A stretch of 64,000 bases of DNA from Methyloversatilis universalis FAM5 (lineage in GTDB: Bacteria; Pseudomonadota; Gammaproteobacteria; Burkholderiales; Rhodocyclaceae): NCBI RefSeq assembly GCF_000214035.2, contig NZ_AFHG01000052.1, positions 496,001-560,000 on the forward strand. Direction: 5' to 3'. This document shows positions 9,167 through 19,027 of this stretch, piece after piece. The notes under the pieces are model-generated. The model was not told where the DNA came from, did no database searches, and saw only the letters and a program-made list of their open reading frames with translations. A program made the position numbers and the translations under genes. How positions within the stretch are numbered: the stretch's first letter is position 1; every line of letters starts with the position of its first letter.

Positions 9167-10252
9167 ATGGGCGAGCGCGCGTACAACTTCGGAGCCGGTC
9201 CGGCCATGATGCCGGACGCGGTGATCGAGCGTGTCGCGCGCGAGTGGCAGGACTTCCGCGGCGAAGGCTACTCGGCGATGGAACTCGGCCACCGGAGCGA
9301 GCATTTCGCCGACATCCTCGCGCGTGCCAAGGCGGACCTGCGCGCGCTGCTGGATGTGCCGGAGTCGCACCACATCCTGTTCCTGCACGGCGGGGCGACG
9401 CCTCACTTTGCGATGGTGCCGCTCAATCTGGCACAGCCGGGCGAGAGCGCGGACTACATCCACACCGGCTACTGGTCTGACAAGGCCATGGCCGAAGCGA
9501 GCGCGCTGGTGAATGTGCGCATCGCCGCCAGCGCAGCCGACAGCGAATTCGACCGCGTTCCGGACCGCGCCGGCTGGCAGCTCGATCCGGCCGCGGCCTA
9601 TGTGCACATCTGCAGCAACGAAACGATAGGCGGGGTCGAGTACGACGGTGATCCGGATACCGGCAACGTGCCGCTGGTGGCCGACATGTCGTCCAACATC
9701 CTGTCACGACCGATCGACGTGGCGCGCTACGGCCTGATCTACGCCGGCGCGCAGAAGAACATCGGCCCGGCCGGTCTGGCCATCGTCATCGTGCGCGACG
9801 ACCTGCTGGAGCGGGTGCGTGCGGGCGTGCCGTCGGTCATGAAGTACGCGCGGCATGTCGAATGGGATTCGATGTACAACACGCCGGCGGCGTTTGCGAT
9901 CTGGGTGGCCGGCCTGGTGTTCGAGCATGTCCGCAAGGCGGGCGGCGTGACGGAGATGGCCCGCATCAGCGTGGAGAAGGCGCAGAAGATCTACGCCGCC
10001 ATCGACGCCTCCTCGCTCTACATCAACCGCATACAGCCGGCGTCGCGCTCGCGCATGAACGTGCCTTTCTTCCTGCGCGAACCGCGCCTGGAACAGCGCT
10101 TCCTCGATGGCGCGCGTCGGCGCGGACTGCTGAACCTGAAAGGCCACCGTGCCACCGGCGGCATGCGTGCCTCGCTGTACAACGCGATGCCGCTGGCTGG
10201 CGCCCAGGCACTGGCCGACTACATGACTGAATTTGAACGCAAGAACGGTTGA
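9167..10252 (+). CDS. serC: Phosphoserine aminotransferase
   Basis: 361 residues. PLP enzyme making 3-phosphoserine from 3-phosphohydroxypyruvate, also used in pyridoxine synthesis. The start MGERAYNFGAGPAMMP is the family's N-terminus; an upstream in-frame start would overlap gyrA and add non-conserved residues. PLP lysine in YAGAQKNIGPAG; other family motifs are FLHGGATPHFAMVPLNL, HICSNETIGGVEY and MRASLYNAMP. Seven bp after gyrA and 3 bp before pheA, as in other betaproteobacterial gyrA-serC-pheA operons. Confidence 0.97.
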   Translation: MGERAYNFGAGPAMMPDAVIERVAREWQDFRGEGYSAMELGHRSEHFADILARAKADLRALLDVPESHHILFLHGGATPHFAMVPLNLAQPGESADYIHTGYWSDKAMAEASALVNVRIAASAADSEFDRVPDRAGWQLDPAAAYVHICSNETIGGVEYDGDPDTGNVPLVADMSSNILSRPIDVARYGLIYAGAQKNIGPAGLAIVIVRDDLLERVRAGVPSVMKYARHVEWDSMYNTPAAFAIWVAGLVFEHVRKAGGVTEMARISVEKAQKIYAAIDASSLYINRIQPASRSRMNVPFFLREPRLEQRFLDGARRRGLLNLKGHRATGGMRASLYNAMPLAGAQALADYMTEFERKNG

Positions 10253-10255
10253 ACG

Positions 10256-11353
10256 ATGGCCACCGACCCGAGCCCGAACGACGAACTTCTGAAACTGCGC
10301 GACGCCATCGATGCGATCGACACGCAGGTGCTGCAGCTCATTTCCGAGCGTGCGCGCCATGCCCACCGGATCGGCGAGATCAAGCAGGGCAACATCTATC
10401 GCCCGGAGCGCGAAGCCCAGGTGCTGCGTCGCCTTGCCGACGACAATCCGGGGCCGCTGCCGCCGCAGGCGGTGAAGACGGTGTTCCGCGAAATCATGTC
10501 GGCCTGTCTGGCGCTGGAACAGCCGCTGACCGTGGCTTTCCTCGGTCCTGTGGGCACCTTTTCGGAAAGCGCCGCCCGTCGCCATTTCGGCGCCGCGCCC
10601 ACCTTCCAGCCGATGGCTACGATAGATGACGTGTTCCGCGCGGTGGAATCGGGCAACGCGTCCTACGGCGTGGTGCCGGTCGAGAACTCGACCGAGGGCG
10701 CGGTCGGTCGCACGCTGGACATGCTGCTCAGCACGACGCAGATGCTGTGTGGCGAGGTGATGCTGCGGGTCGAGCAGAACCTGATGACGCGCGATACGCC
10801 GCTGAACGAAATCCGCTGCGTCTACTCCCATGCGCAGTCGCTCGCGCAGTGCCACGAGTGGCTGAACCGGAATCTCCCGGGCGTACCGGTGGTGGCCGTC
10901 GCCAGCAATGCCGAAGCGGCCATCCGTGCGTCGGAAGAGGAGCGTGCCGCGGCGATCGCCGGTCAGGCCGCCGCCGATGCCTACGGGCTCAAGATTCTGG
11001 CTGCCAACATCGAGGACGACCCCGCCAACACCACCCGCTTCCTGGTGCTGGGCGAGCACGACGCCGGCCCGTCCGGCCGCGACAAGACCTCCATCATCTT
11101 CACCGTGCAGAACAAGGCCGGGGCAGTGGTGAGCCTGCTGCAGCCGCTGGCGGAAGAAGGGGTGAGCATGACCAAGCTGCAGTCGCGGCCGGTGCGCGGC
11201 TTTGGCAGCGGCGGCTGGCAGTACGTGTTCTATGTCGACGTCGAAGGTCACCAGCACGATCCGGCCGTGGCGCGTGCGCTGTCGCGCATCCGCGCGGAGG
11301 CCGGTTCGCTGAAGGTACTCGGCTCCTATCCCGTGTCGGTGAACAATTCATGA
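10256..11353 (+). CDS. pheA: Chorismate mutase / prephenate dehydratase (P-protein)
   Basis: 365 residues; the fused enzyme takes chorismate through prephenate to phenylpyruvate. An AroQ-type chorismate mutase lies at about 8-90 (LRDAIDAIDTQVLQLISERA). The prephenate dehydratase domain (about 95-270) has FLGPVGTFSESAA, VVPVENSTEGAVG and NTTRFLVLG. The C-terminal ACT domain (about 280-360) has the phenylalanine-binding region KLQSRP, so feedback inhibition by phenylalanine is expected. Stop overlaps the hisC start (ATGA). Confidence 0.97.
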   Translation: MATDPSPNDELLKLRDAIDAIDTQVLQLISERARHAHRIGEIKQGNIYRPEREAQVLRRLADDNPGPLPPQAVKTVFREIMSACLALEQPLTVAFLGPVGTFSESAARRHFGAAPTFQPMATIDDVFRAVESGNASYGVVPVENSTEGAVGRTLDMLLSTTQMLCGEVMLRVEQNLMTRDTPLNEIRCVYSHAQSLAQCHEWLNRNLPGVPVVAVASNAEAAIRASEEERAAAIAGQAAADAYGLKILAANIEDDPANTTRFLVLGEHDAGPSGRDKTSIIFTVQNKAGAVVSLLQPLAEEGVSMTKLQSRPVRGFGSGGWQYVFYVDVEGHQHDPAVARALSRIRAEAGSLKVLGSYPVSVNNS

Positions 11354-12447
11354 GCGTGTTCGACAGCGCTGCGGCGCATATCCGTTCCATTTCCCCCTAC
11401 CAGCCGGGCAAGCCGATCTCAGAGCTTGCGCGCGAAATGGGGCTTGAAGAGGCGGGCATCGTCAAACTGGCGTCCAACGAGAATCCGCTCGGCATGAGCG
11501 AGCGGGCGAAGGCGGCGGCGCTGGCGGCGATCACTGAAGTGCCGCGCTATCCGGACGGCAACGGCTTCGAACTGAAGCAGGCGGTGTCGCGTCACCACGA
11601 TCTGGGCATGAACCAGATCGTGCTCGGCAACGGTTCCAACGACGTGCTGGAAATGGTCGCCCGTGCGCTGCTCGGCCCGGGCCGCAGCGCGGTGTATTCG
11701 AAGCACGCCTTCGCGGTGTATCCGCTGGCGACGCTGGCGGCCGGTGCCACCGGCATCGAGGTGCCGGCCCGTGATTTCGGCTGCGATCTGGATGCGATGC
11801 GCGCAGCCATCCGCGACGACACGCGGGTGGTGTTCATCGCCAACCCGAACAATCCGACCGGCACCTTCATCGAAGCCGGTCCGCTCGAGCGCTTCATCGC
11901 TTCGGTGCCGCAGGACGTGCTGGTGGTGCTGGACGAGGCCTACAGCGAATACCTTCCGGCCGCGCTGGCCTATGACAGCGCGCGCTGGCTGGCGCGCTAC
12001 CCGAACCTGCTGGTGTCGCGCACCTTCTCGAAGGCCTACGGTCTGGCCGGTCTGCGGGTCGGCTATGGCATCGGCCAGCCGGACGTGATCGACCTGCTGA
12101 ACCGCGTGCGCCAGCCCTTCAACGTGACCAATGTCGGTCTGGCCGCGGCAGTGGCGGCGCTGGCCGATCAGGACTTCGTCCGCCGCTCGGCCGAACTGAA
12201 CGCGGCCGGACTGAAGCAGCTGTCCGCCTTCTTCGACGGCGCCGGCATCGGCTACATCCGCTCCTACGCCAACTTCATCGCCTTCCGTGCCGGTGACGGC
12301 GCGGGAGTGAACCAGCGACTGCTGCAGCAGGGCGTCATCGTGCGTCCGATCGCCGGCTATGCGATGCCGGAGTGGCTGCGCGTATCGGTCGGGCTGGAAT
12401 CCGAGAACGCCCGCTTCATCGACGCGTTGCAGAAGGCGCTGGCGTGA
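11350..12447 (+). CDS. hisC: Histidinol-phosphate aminotransferase, in the aromatic operon
   Basis: 365 residues. Class I/II PLP aminotransferase. The start MSVFDSAAAHIRSISPYQPG overlaps the pheA stop by 4 bp; the open frame extends upstream only through pheA in another frame. Motifs: SNENPLGMS, LGNGSNDVLEM, NPNNPTGTF, LDEAYSEY, and the PLP lysine in SRTFSKAYGLAGLRVGY. Its place between pheA and tyrA suggests it also serves as aromatic-acid (phenylpyruvate/4-hydroxyphenylpyruvate) aminotransferase, as is known for HisC-type enzymes in this operon; whether a second hisC sits in a his operon cannot be seen here. Confidence 0.93.
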   Translation: MSVFDSAAAHIRSISPYQPGKPISELAREMGLEEAGIVKLASNENPLGMSERAKAAALAAITEVPRYPDGNGFELKQAVSRHHDLGMNQIVLGNGSNDVLEMVARALLGPGRSAVYSKHAFAVYPLATLAAGATGIEVPARDFGCDLDAMRAAIRDDTRVVFIANPNNPTGTFIEAGPLERFIASVPQDVLVVLDEAYSEYLPAALAYDSARWLARYPNLLVSRTFSKAYGLAGLRVGYGIGQPDVIDLLNRVRQPFNVTNVGLAAAVAALADQDFVRRSAELNAAGLKQLSAFFDGAGIGYIRSYANFIAFRAGDGAGVNQRLLQQGVIVRPIAGYAMPEWLRVSVGLESENARFIDALQKALA

Positions 12448-13322
12448 GCGCACCGCTGATCGGACGCCTGGTCGTCGTCGGTGTCGGCCTGATCGGCGGC
12501 TCGTTCGCCGCGGCGCTGCGCCGTGCCGGGCAGGTCGGTGAGGTGGTTGGTGTCGGTCGCAGCAGCGACAGCAAGCGTGAAGCGCTCGAGCTGGGCCTGA
12601 TAGATCGGGCGGAATCGGACTGGGCGGCCGCGCTGGACGGCGCCGATCTGGTCATGTTGGCCATGCCGGTGGGCCAAATGGATGCGGTGATGGCCGGCAT
12701 GCTGCCGCATCTGCCCGCGCATACCGTGGTGACCGATGCTGGCAGCACCAAGGGCGACGTGGTGGCCGCGGCCCGCAAATGCTTCGGCGCACGCATCGGC
12801 CAGTTCGTGCCCGGGCATCCGATTGCCGGCGCCGAGAAGAGCGGGCCGTCTGCCGCCCGCGCCGATCTGTACGAAAAGCGCCGGGTCGTGCTGACGCCGC
12901 TGGCCGAGAATGCGTCCGTCGCAGTCGATCTCGTGCGGCAGGCGTGGCGGGTGTGCGGTGCGCTGATCAGTGAAACAACGCCCGAACATCACGACCGCTG
13001 GCTGGCTTCGGTCAGCCACCTGCCTCATCTGCTGTCCTTCGCACTGGTATCGGAACTGGCCGAGCGGCCGAACGCGGAGGAAATCTTCAATCTCGCCGGT
13101 GGCGGCTTCCGCGATTTCACCCGCATTGCCGCCAGTCACCCCGAAATGTGGCGCGACATTTTCTTCGCCAACCGAGAAGCGCTGCTGGCCGAGCTGTCCG
13201 CCTACGAGGCGGAACTGGCGTATTACCGGGAACTGATCGAATCCGGCGACGCCGCCGACCTTGAAGCGCGCATCGGCAGCGCGCGGGCCGCCCGTACCGC
13301 CTGGGCAGAACGCCAGGGCTGA
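12444..13322 (+). CDS. tyrA: Prephenate dehydrogenase
   Basis: 292 residues. NAD(P)-dependent oxidative decarboxylation of prephenate (or arogenate) to the tyrosine precursor. I start it at GTG 12444, which overlaps the hisC stop as GTGA; the longer ATG reading would run deep into hisC and adds unrelated residues. The Rossmann motif [18 protein letters not shown] comes directly after the start. Further motifs are [23 protein letters not shown] and [19 protein letters not shown]. Monofunctional, with no chorismate mutase or ACT domain. Confidence 0.95.
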   Translation: MSAPLIGRLVVVGVGLIGGSFAAALRRAGQVGEVVGVGRSSDSKREALELGLIDRAESDWAAALDGADLVMLAMPVGQMDAVMAGMLPHLPAHTVVTDAGSTKGDVVAAARKCFGARIGQFVPGHPIAGAEKSGPSAARADLYEKRRVVLTPLAENASVAVDLVRQAWRVCGALISETTPEHHDRWLASVSHLPHLLSFALVSELAERPNAEEIFNLAGGGFRDFTRIAASHPEMWRDIFFANREALLAELSAYEAELAYYRELIESGDAADLEARIGSARAARTAWAERQG

Positions 13323-13331
13323 ACCTCTTCC

Positions 13332-13348
13332 GGGGCCGGACCGGCCCC
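13332..13348 (+). repeat. Perfect inverted repeat in the tyrA-aroA gap
   Basis: Arms GGGGCCGG and CCGGCCCC around a single A, in the only real gap (37 bp) within tyrA-aroA-cmk. There is no T-run, so it is not a terminator; it could be an mRNA-stability or translation-modulating element. Confidence 0.4.
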
Positions 13349-13359
13349 GCTTACGCACG

Positions 13360-14655
13360 ATGAAAACCGAATTCCTCGATCTTCCTCCGGTCAGCACCGC
13401 ACGCGGCACGCTGCGGCTGCCGGGCTCCAAGAGCATTTCCAACCGTGCGCTGCTGCTGGCTGCGCTGGCCGAAGGCGACACGCTGCTGCACGATCTGCTG
13501 TCGTCGGATGATGTGGACCGCATGCTGGACGCGCTGCGCACGCTGTCGGTGGACTGGCAGCACGCCGGGGGCGACGACTATCGCGTCCGCGGCACCGGTG
13601 GTCACTTCCCGGTGCGCAAGGCGGACCTCTTCCTCGGCAACGCAGGCACCGCCTTCCGCCCGCTGACCGCGGTGCTGGCGCTGATGGGCGGCGAATACCG
13701 TCTGCACGGCGTGCCACGCATGCACGAGCGCCCGATCGGCGATCTGGTCGACGCGCTGCGCCAGGTCGGTGCGCGCATCGATTACGAAGGCAATGAGGGC
13801 TATCCGCCGCTGCGCATCCATGCGGCCCGGCTCAACGACGCGGCGGTGGTGCGGGTGCGCGGTGACGTATCCAGCCAGTTCCTGACCGGTCTGCTGATGG
13901 CGCTGCCGCTGACCGGCCGTGCGGTGCGCATCGAGGTCGAGGGCGAACTGATTTCCAAGCCCTATGTAGACATCACGCTGGCGCTGATGCGCCAGTTCGG
14001 CGTAGCTGCCGAGCGCCAGGGCTGGCAGGCGATCGAGCTGCCGGCCAACGCGCGCTATGTGTCGCCCGGTGACTGCTATGTCGAGGGCGACGCGTCGTCG
14101 GCCTCGTATTTTCTGGCTGCCGGCGCGATCGGTGGCGGTCCGGTGCGGGTCGAAGGCGTGGGCCGTGACTCGGTGCAGGGCGATGTGGCCTTCGCCCAGG
14201 CGCTGGAGCAGCTGGGGGCGCGCATCACGATGGGGCCGAACTGGATCGAGGCGCAGGCGCCGGAAAGCGGCCGTTTGTCCGCTTTCGATCTTGATCTGAA
14301 CCACATCCCGGACGCCGCGATGACGCTGGCCATCTGCGCGCTGTTTGCCGACGGCCCCAGCCGCCTGCGCAATATCGCCAGCTGGCGGGTCAAGGAAACC
14401 GACCGCATCAGCGCGATGGCCACCGAACTGCGCAAGCTCGGCGCCATCGTGGAGGAGGGGGCGGATTACCTCGCGATCACGCCGCCGGCCGCGCTGACGC
14501 CGCACGCCGCCATCGGCACCTACGACGACCATCGCATGGCCATGTGTTTCTCGCTGGCCACGCTGGGCGGGGTGCCGGTGCGCATCATGGATCCGGGCTG
14601 CGTGGCCAAGACCTTCCCGGACTATTTCGCGCGCTGGGCGGAGGTCGCGGCATGA
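13360..14655 (+). CDS. aroA: 3-phosphoshikimate 1-carboxyvinyltransferase (EPSP synthase)
   Basis: 431 residues. Sixth step of the shikimate pathway, EPSP from shikimate-3-phosphate and PEP. The start [16 protein letters not shown] is chosen because the family motif [20 protein letters not shown] comes right after. Other motifs are [40 protein letters not shown] and [16 protein letters not shown]. The active-site Gly-Thr in NAGTA corresponds to class I, glyphosate-sensitive enzymes. Stop overlaps cmk (ATGA). Confidence 0.97.
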   Translation: MKTEFLDLPPVSTARGTLRLPGSKSISNRALLLAALAEGDTLLHDLLSSDDVDRMLDALRTLSVDWQHAGGDDYRVRGTGGHFPVRKADLFLGNAGTAFRPLTAVLALMGGEYRLHGVPRMHERPIGDLVDALRQVGARIDYEGNEGYPPLRIHAARLNDAAVVRVRGDVSSQFLTGLLMALPLTGRAVRIEVEGELISKPYVDITLALMRQFGVAAERQGWQAIELPANARYVSPGDCYVEGDASSASYFLAAGAIGGGPVRVEGVGRDSVQGDVAFAQALEQLGARITMGPNWIEAQAPESGRLSAFDLDLNHIPDAAMTLAICALFADGPSRLRNIASWRVKETDRISAMATELRKLGAIVEEGADYLAITPPAALTPHAAIGTYDDHRMAMCFSLATLGGVPVRIMDPGCVAKTFPDYFARWAEVAA

Positions 14656-15326
14656 ACGGGCAGGGCGGCATTCCGGTCATCGCGATCGACGGGCCGTCGG
14701 CGTCGGGCAAAGGTACGGTCGCGGCGCGCGTGGCTGCAGCGCTGGGTTTTCACCTGCTGGACAGTGGTGCGCTCTACCGGCTGACCGCGGTTGCCGCGAT
14801 CAAGGCCGGCGTCGCGCTCGATGATGAGGCGGCGCTGACGCAGATCGCGGCCGGGCTCGACGTGCGTTTCGCCGATGGCGCCACCTGGCTGGCCGGCGAG
14901 GAGGTGTCCGACGCGATGCGCAGCGAGGCGGCATCGGTCGGTGCGTCGAAAGTGGCGGTGTTCGGCGGTGTGCGTGCCGCGCTGCTCGGGCGCCAGCGCG
15001 CCTTCCGGCAGGCGCCGGGTCTGGTCGGTGATGGCCGGGACATGGGCTCGGTGGTGTTTCCGGATGCCGCGCTCAAGGTGTTCCTGACCGCCAGCGTCGA
15101 GATCCGCGCCGAGCGCCGCTATAAGCAGTTGATCGAAAAAGGTGTTTCTGCTAATCTGGAAAGTCTTTCGCAGGATTTGCGGGAGCGGGACGAGCGAGAC
15201 CGCAACCGGGCCCATGCACCGCTGGTGCAGTTGCCGGATGCCTTGCTGCTCGACACCAGCTCGATGAGCGCAGACGCTGCCGTCCGCTTTGTGCTCGACG
15301 CCTGGCGCGAAAGAAACCCGCAGTGA
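14652..15326 (+). CDS. cmk: Cytidylate kinase
   Basis: 224 residues. Phosphorylates CMP/dCMP. P-loop [15 protein letters not shown] near the N-terminus, then [24 protein letters not shown] and the lid-like [10 protein letters not shown]. Length is standard for bacterial Cmk. It overlaps aroA by 4 bp and precedes rpsA, a near-universal pairing in proteobacteria. The ATG inside the aroA stop is the only start that places the P-loop correctly. Confidence 0.97.
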   Translation: MNGQGGIPVIAIDGPSASGKGTVAARVAAALGFHLLDSGALYRLTAVAAIKAGVALDDEAALTQIAAGLDVRFADGATWLAGEEVSDAMRSEAASVGASKVAVFGGVRAALLGRQRAFRQAPGLVGDGRDMGSVVFPDAALKVFLTASVEIRAERRYKQLIEKGVSANLESLSQDLRERDERDRNRAHAPLVQLPDALLLDTSSMSADAAVRFVLDAWRERNPQ

Positions 15327-15455
15327 TGTCGTGAGTGGCCGGTTTTCCGGCGTGTAAGAGGCGGTCGGGGTTCCGGCCGCCAAGGTGCGTGACCGGGCTG
15401 TTCCGGTCATGTTGTGTTCATACCTAACCCGTTGCCGCGCAAGCGGCTTTTGCCA

Positions 15456-17162
15456 ATGTCCCAAGTTGCCCAGTCGTCAGACTCCATGGAAAGTTTTGCC
15501 GCGCTGTTCGAGGAAAGCCTCACGCGCCAGGAAATGCGCGCCGGTGAAGTCATCACCGCCGAAGTCATGCGCGTGGATCAGAACTTCGTCGTCGTCAATG
15601 CCGGCCTGAAGTCGGAAAGCTACATCTCGATCGACGAGTTCCGCACCGATCGCGGTGAACTGACGGTCGCCCCCGGCGATTACGTCAGCGTCGCCATCGA
15701 AATGCTCGAAGACGGTTACGGTGAAACCCGTCTGTCCCGCGACAAGGCCAAGCGCATCGCCGCATGGAACGAACTGGAAAAGGCACTGGGCGACGGCTCC
15801 ATCGTCAAGGGTCTGGTGTCGGGCAAGGTCAAGGGTGGCCTGACCGTCATGACCAACGGCATCCGTGCCTTCCTGCCGGGTTCGCTGGTCGACCTGCGTC
15901 CGGTCAAGGACACCACGCCGTACGAAGGCAAGGAATTCGAATTCAAGGTCATCAAGCTCGACCGCAAGCGCAACAACGTGGTTGTGTCGCGTCGCGCCGT
16001 GCTCGAACTGACCGCCGGTGAAGAGCGCGAAAAGCTGCTCGAAACCCTGAAGGAAGGCACCGTCGTCAAGGGTATCGTCAAGAACATCACCGACTACGGC
16101 GCATTCGTCGACCTCGGTGGCATCGACGGCCTGCTGCACATCACCGACCTGGCCTGGCGCCGTGTCCGTCACCCGTCGGAAGTGCTGGCGGTGGGCGACG
16201 AGGTCGAAGCCAAGGTGCTCAAGTTCGACGCCGAGAAGAACCGCGTGTCGCTGGGCCTCAAGCAGCTGGGCGAAGATCCGTGGGTGGGCATCTCGCGCCG
16301 CTACCCGCAGGGCACCCGCCTGTTCGGCAAGGTGACCAACCTGACCGATTACGGCGCATTCGTCGAGATCGAACAGGGCATCGAAGGCCTGGTCCACGTG
16401 TCCGAAATGGACTGGACCAACAAGAACATCCACCCGACCAAGGTTGTCCAGCTGGGCGACGAGGTCGAAGTGATGATTCTGGAAATCGACGAAGACCGTC
16501 GCCGGATTTCGCTGGGCATGAAGCAGTGCATGCCGAATCCGTGGGAAGACTTCTCGATGAACCACAAGAAGGGCGACAAGGTCCGTGGTCAGATCAAGTC
16601 GATCACCGACTTCGGCGTGTTCATCGGCCTGACCGGCGCCATCGACGGTCTGGTCCACCTGTCCGATCTGTCGTGGTCGCTGGCCGGCGAAGAAGCCGTT
16701 CGCAACTACAAGAAGGGCGACGAAGTGGAAGCCGTCGTGCTGTCGATCGATGTCGAGCGAGAGCGCATCTCGCTGGGCGTCAAGCAGCTGGATGGGGACC
16801 CCTTCACCAATTTCATCGCGACCCACGACAAGAACAGCGTCGTGCGTGGCACCGTGAAGACGGTGGATGCCAAGGGCGCCGTGATCGCGCTGAACGAGGA
16901 TGTCGAAGGTTATCTGCGCGCCTCGGAAGCTTCGCGTGACCGCGTCGAAGACTTGACCACCATCCTCAACGTCGGCGACGAAGTCGAGGCGATGATCGTC
17001 AATCTGGACCGCAAGACCCGTTCGATCACGCTGTCGGTGCGTGCGAAGGATCAGGCTGAACAGAACGACGCCATCCAGAAGATCCAGGCCGAAGGCACTT
17101 CGGCCAGCAGCGGCACCACCAACCTGGGCGCACTGCTGAAGGCGAAGCTGAAGAACTCCTGA
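15456..17162 (+). CDS. rpsA: 30S ribosomal protein S1
   Basis: 568 residues, the usual proteobacterial length. Six S1 RNA-binding domains in tandem (about 35-100, 120-185, 206-274, 291-361, 378-448, 464-533), each with the GAFV/GVFI beta-barrel signature. Examples are [22 protein letters not shown], shown here only in part as [10 protein letters not shown], and [10 protein letters not shown]. The start [17 protein letters not shown] is taken because [11 protein letters not shown] is the conserved family start. The 129-bp leader after cmk may hold its own promoter or an S1 autoregulatory site; I could not define one. Confidence 0.97.
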   Translation: MSQVAQSSDSMESFAALFEESLTRQEMRAGEVITAEVMRVDQNFVVVNAGLKSESYISIDEFRTDRGELTVAPGDYVSVAIEMLEDGYGETRLSRDKAKRIAAWNELEKALGDGSIVKGLVSGKVKGGLTVMTNGIRAFLPGSLVDLRPVKDTTPYEGKEFEFKVIKLDRKRNNVVVSRRAVLELTAGEEREKLLETLKEGTVVKGIVKNITDYGAFVDLGGIDGLLHITDLAWRRVRHPSEVLAVGDEVEAKVLKFDAEKNRVSLGLKQLGEDPWVGISRRYPQGTRLFGKVTNLTDYGAFVEIEQGIEGLVHVSEMDWTNKNIHPTKVVQLGDEVEVMILEIDEDRRRISLGMKQCMPNPWEDFSMNHKKGDKVRGQIKSITDFGVFIGLTGAIDGLVHLSDLSWSLAGEEAVRNYKKGDEVEAVVLSIDVERERISLGVKQLDGDPFTNFIATHDKNSVVRGTVKTVDAKGAVIALNEDVEGYLRASEASRDRVEDLTTILNVGDEVEAMIVNLDRKTRSITLSVRAKDQAEQNDAIQKIQAEGTSASSGTTNLGALLKAKLKNS

Positions 17163-17189
17163 TCGTTTAGACGATCCGGAGTCGAACGG

Positions 17190-17218
17190 ACAACGCCGCC
17201 TCCGGGCGGCGTTGTCTT
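17190..17218 (+). terminator. Terminator after rpsA
   Basis: Arms ACAACGCCGCC and GGCGGCGTTGT around a 4-nt loop, then a short mixed T tract (CTTGTGTT). A good stem with a weak U-tract, so read-through into ihfB is likely. Confidence 0.65.
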
Positions 17219-17259
17219 GTGTTCCTCCGGCAAGCACGCTCCTGTTCATCTGGACCGAC

Positions 17260-17565
17260 ATGACCAAATCCGAACTGATTGCCCGGCTGGCGACCCGCTT
17301 CCCGCAACTGGTCGCGAAGGACGCTGACTACGCGGTGAAGATGATCCTCGATGAAATGACCGAGGCGCTGGTGCGGGGCGACCGCATCGAAATCCGCGGT
17401 TTCGGCAGTTTTTCGCTGAATCACCGCCCGCCGCGCGTGGGTCGCAACCCGAAATCGGGCGAGAAGGTGATGGTGCCCGAGAAGCGGGTGCCGCATTTCA
17501 AGGCAGGCAAGGAATTGCGCGAACGCGTGGACAACGCGGTCGGCACCCCTGTGCAGGCCGCCTGA
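17260..17565 (+). CDS. ihfB: Integration host factor subunit beta
   Basis: 101 residues. DNA-bending HU/IHF-family protein, partner of IhfA (32138-32446). Motifs: [37 protein letters not shown] and the intercalating-loop region [11 protein letters not shown]; the C-terminus [13 protein letters not shown] is the IHF-beta form. The ATG at 17260 gives the conserved start. The position rpsA-ihfB-lapA is the standard one. Confidence 0.97.
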   Translation: MTKSELIARLATRFPQLVAKDADYAVKMILDEMTEALVRGDRIEIRGFGSFSLNHRPPRVGRNPKSGEKVMVPEKRVPHFKAGKELRERVDNAVGTPVQAA

Positions 17566-17575
17566 GAACGCCGGC

Positions 17576-17815
17576 ATGGCGATCCTCAAATGGCTGCTGC
17601 GCATCGTCGTCTTCCTGCTGCTGCTCGGCCTGGCCGCGCGCAACAGCGATCCGGTGACGGTGCGTTTCTTCTTCGGACAGGCATGGCAGGTCGAACTGTC
17701 GCTCGTCCTGTTCATCCTCTTCCTGGTCGGTGCCGTGCTGGGCGCCTTCGCCGGATGGTCGCTCGCGACGGCTCGCGCGACCCCGCGCGAAGAGCGGTCG
17801 GCGCAGCCCGACTGA
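17576..17815 (+). CDS. lapA: LapA-family inner-membrane protein (DUF1049)
   Basis: 79 residues with two hydrophobic helices (about 5-20 and 40-63) separated by the typical RNSDPVTVRFFFG stretch. LapA works with LapB and FtsH in controlling LpxC and hence lipopolysaccharide synthesis. It lies 10 bp after ihfB and 12 bp before lapB, so probably co-transcribed. The charged cytosolic tail (TARATPREERSAQPD) is short. Identification rests on family pattern plus the adjacent lapB. Confidence 0.9.
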   Translation: MAILKWLLRIVVFLLLLGLAARNSDPVTVRFFFGQAWQVELSLVLFILFLVGAVLGAFAGWSLATARATPREERSAQPD

Positions 17816-17827
17816 GTCCGCATCTCC

Positions 17828-19003
17828 ATGGAAATCGAACTCTGGTGGCTGCTGGCCCTGCCGCTGTTCTTCGGTCTGGGCTGGCTGGCCGCGCGCATCG
17901 ACATCCGTCATCTGGTGCGTGAGTCGCGCTCGCTGCCGCGCTCCTATTTCGCCGGTCTGAATTTCCTGCTGAACGAACAGCCGGACCGCGCCATCGATTC
18001 CTTCATCGAAGCGACCAGCAAGGATCCGCAGACCGCTGAGCTGCAGTTCGCGCTGGGCAATCTGTTCCGCCGTCGTGGTGAAACCGATCGCGCGATCCAG
18101 ATCCACCAGGCGCTGGCCGCGCGCGAGGACGTGCGCCCGGAACAGCGACTCGCCGCGCGGCTGGAACTGGGCCTGGATTTCCTGAAAGCCGGTCTGCTGG
18201 ACCGTGCCGAGGACGTGTTCATCAGCCTGCGCGGCAGCGCGCTCGACACTGATGCGCTGCATCATCTGCTGGACATCTACCAGCAGGAGAAGGAGTGGCT
18301 GAAGGCCATCGACATCGCCCGCGCGCTGCCTGAAACCGAATCCCATCGCGCCCAGAAGGACATCGCCCAGTTCCTGTGCGAACTGGCCACACAGGCGCTG
18401 GCCCAGTCCCGCCTGGCCGACGCCCGCACGCAGCTGGAAGAGGCACTCAGCACCCACCGCAAGTGTGTGCGCGCCCTGATGCTGCTGGGCGATGCCGCCG
18501 CCGCCGACCAGAAGTGGGAGGAGGCGATCGAGCACTGGCAGCGCATCGAGCAGCAGAACCCGGTCTATCTGGCCCTGGTCGCCGCCCGCCTTGCGGACGC
18601 CTACCGTCGCTTGGGACGCGAGCGGCAGGGCATTACGCTGCTGAAAAGCTATCTGGAGCGCCACGCCTCGCTGGATCTGCTGGACGTGGTGTTCAAGGAA
18701 GAGCTGGACGCCGAAGGCCCCTCCGGCGCGCTGACCCTGGTGCGTGAAGAGCTGCGCCGCAATCCGACGCTGCTCGGACTCGACAAGCTGCTGGAGGCGC
18801 AGATGCAGACGCTGCCGCCGGAAGCGCGCACCGATTCCGACCTGATGAAGAACATCATCCACGCCCACACGCGGCGCGTGGCGCGTTACCGTTGCGACAG
18901 CTGCGGCTTCAAGGCCCGCCAGTTCCACTGGCGCTGCCCGGCCTGCGGCGGCTGGGAAACCTATCCGCCCAAGCGTACCGAAGAGTTCGATCTCACGCCC
19001 TGA
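17828..19003 (+). CDS. lapB: Lipopolysaccharide assembly protein LapB (YciM)
   Basis: 391 residues. An N-terminal membrane anchor (about 3-20, LWWLLALPLFFGLGWLAA) is followed by a series of TPR repeats (about 35-340). The C-terminal rubredoxin-like zinc site (CDSCGF ... CPACGGW) is at about 355-380. It recruits FtsH to degrade LpxC, balancing LPS and phospholipid. All four metal cysteines are present. The start MEIELWWLLALP is the family start. Confidence 0.95.
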   Translation: MEIELWWLLALPLFFGLGWLAARIDIRHLVRESRSLPRSYFAGLNFLLNEQPDRAIDSFIEATSKDPQTAELQFALGNLFRRRGETDRAIQIHQALAAREDVRPEQRLAARLELGLDFLKAGLLDRAEDVFISLRGSALDTDALHHLLDIYQQEKEWLKAIDIARALPETESHRAQKDIAQFLCELATQALAQSRLADARTQLEEALSTHRKCVRALMLLGDAAAADQKWEEAIEHWQRIEQQNPVYLALVAARLADAYRRLGRERQGITLLKSYLERHASLDLLDVVFKEELDAEGPSGALTLVREELRRNPTLLGLDKLLEAQMQTLPPEARTDSDLMKNIIHAHTRRVARYRCDSCGFKARQFHWRCPACGGWETYPPKRTEEFDLTP

Positions 19004-19027
19004 TCACCCACTGAGCACGCCCCGAGC

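Noticed and set aside
6457-9207. A 916-codon open frame on the strand opposite gyrA
   Set aside because: GC-rich codon bias leaves the antisense frame open; its translation is low-complexity His/Val/Arg-rich and gyrA on the plus strand is certain.
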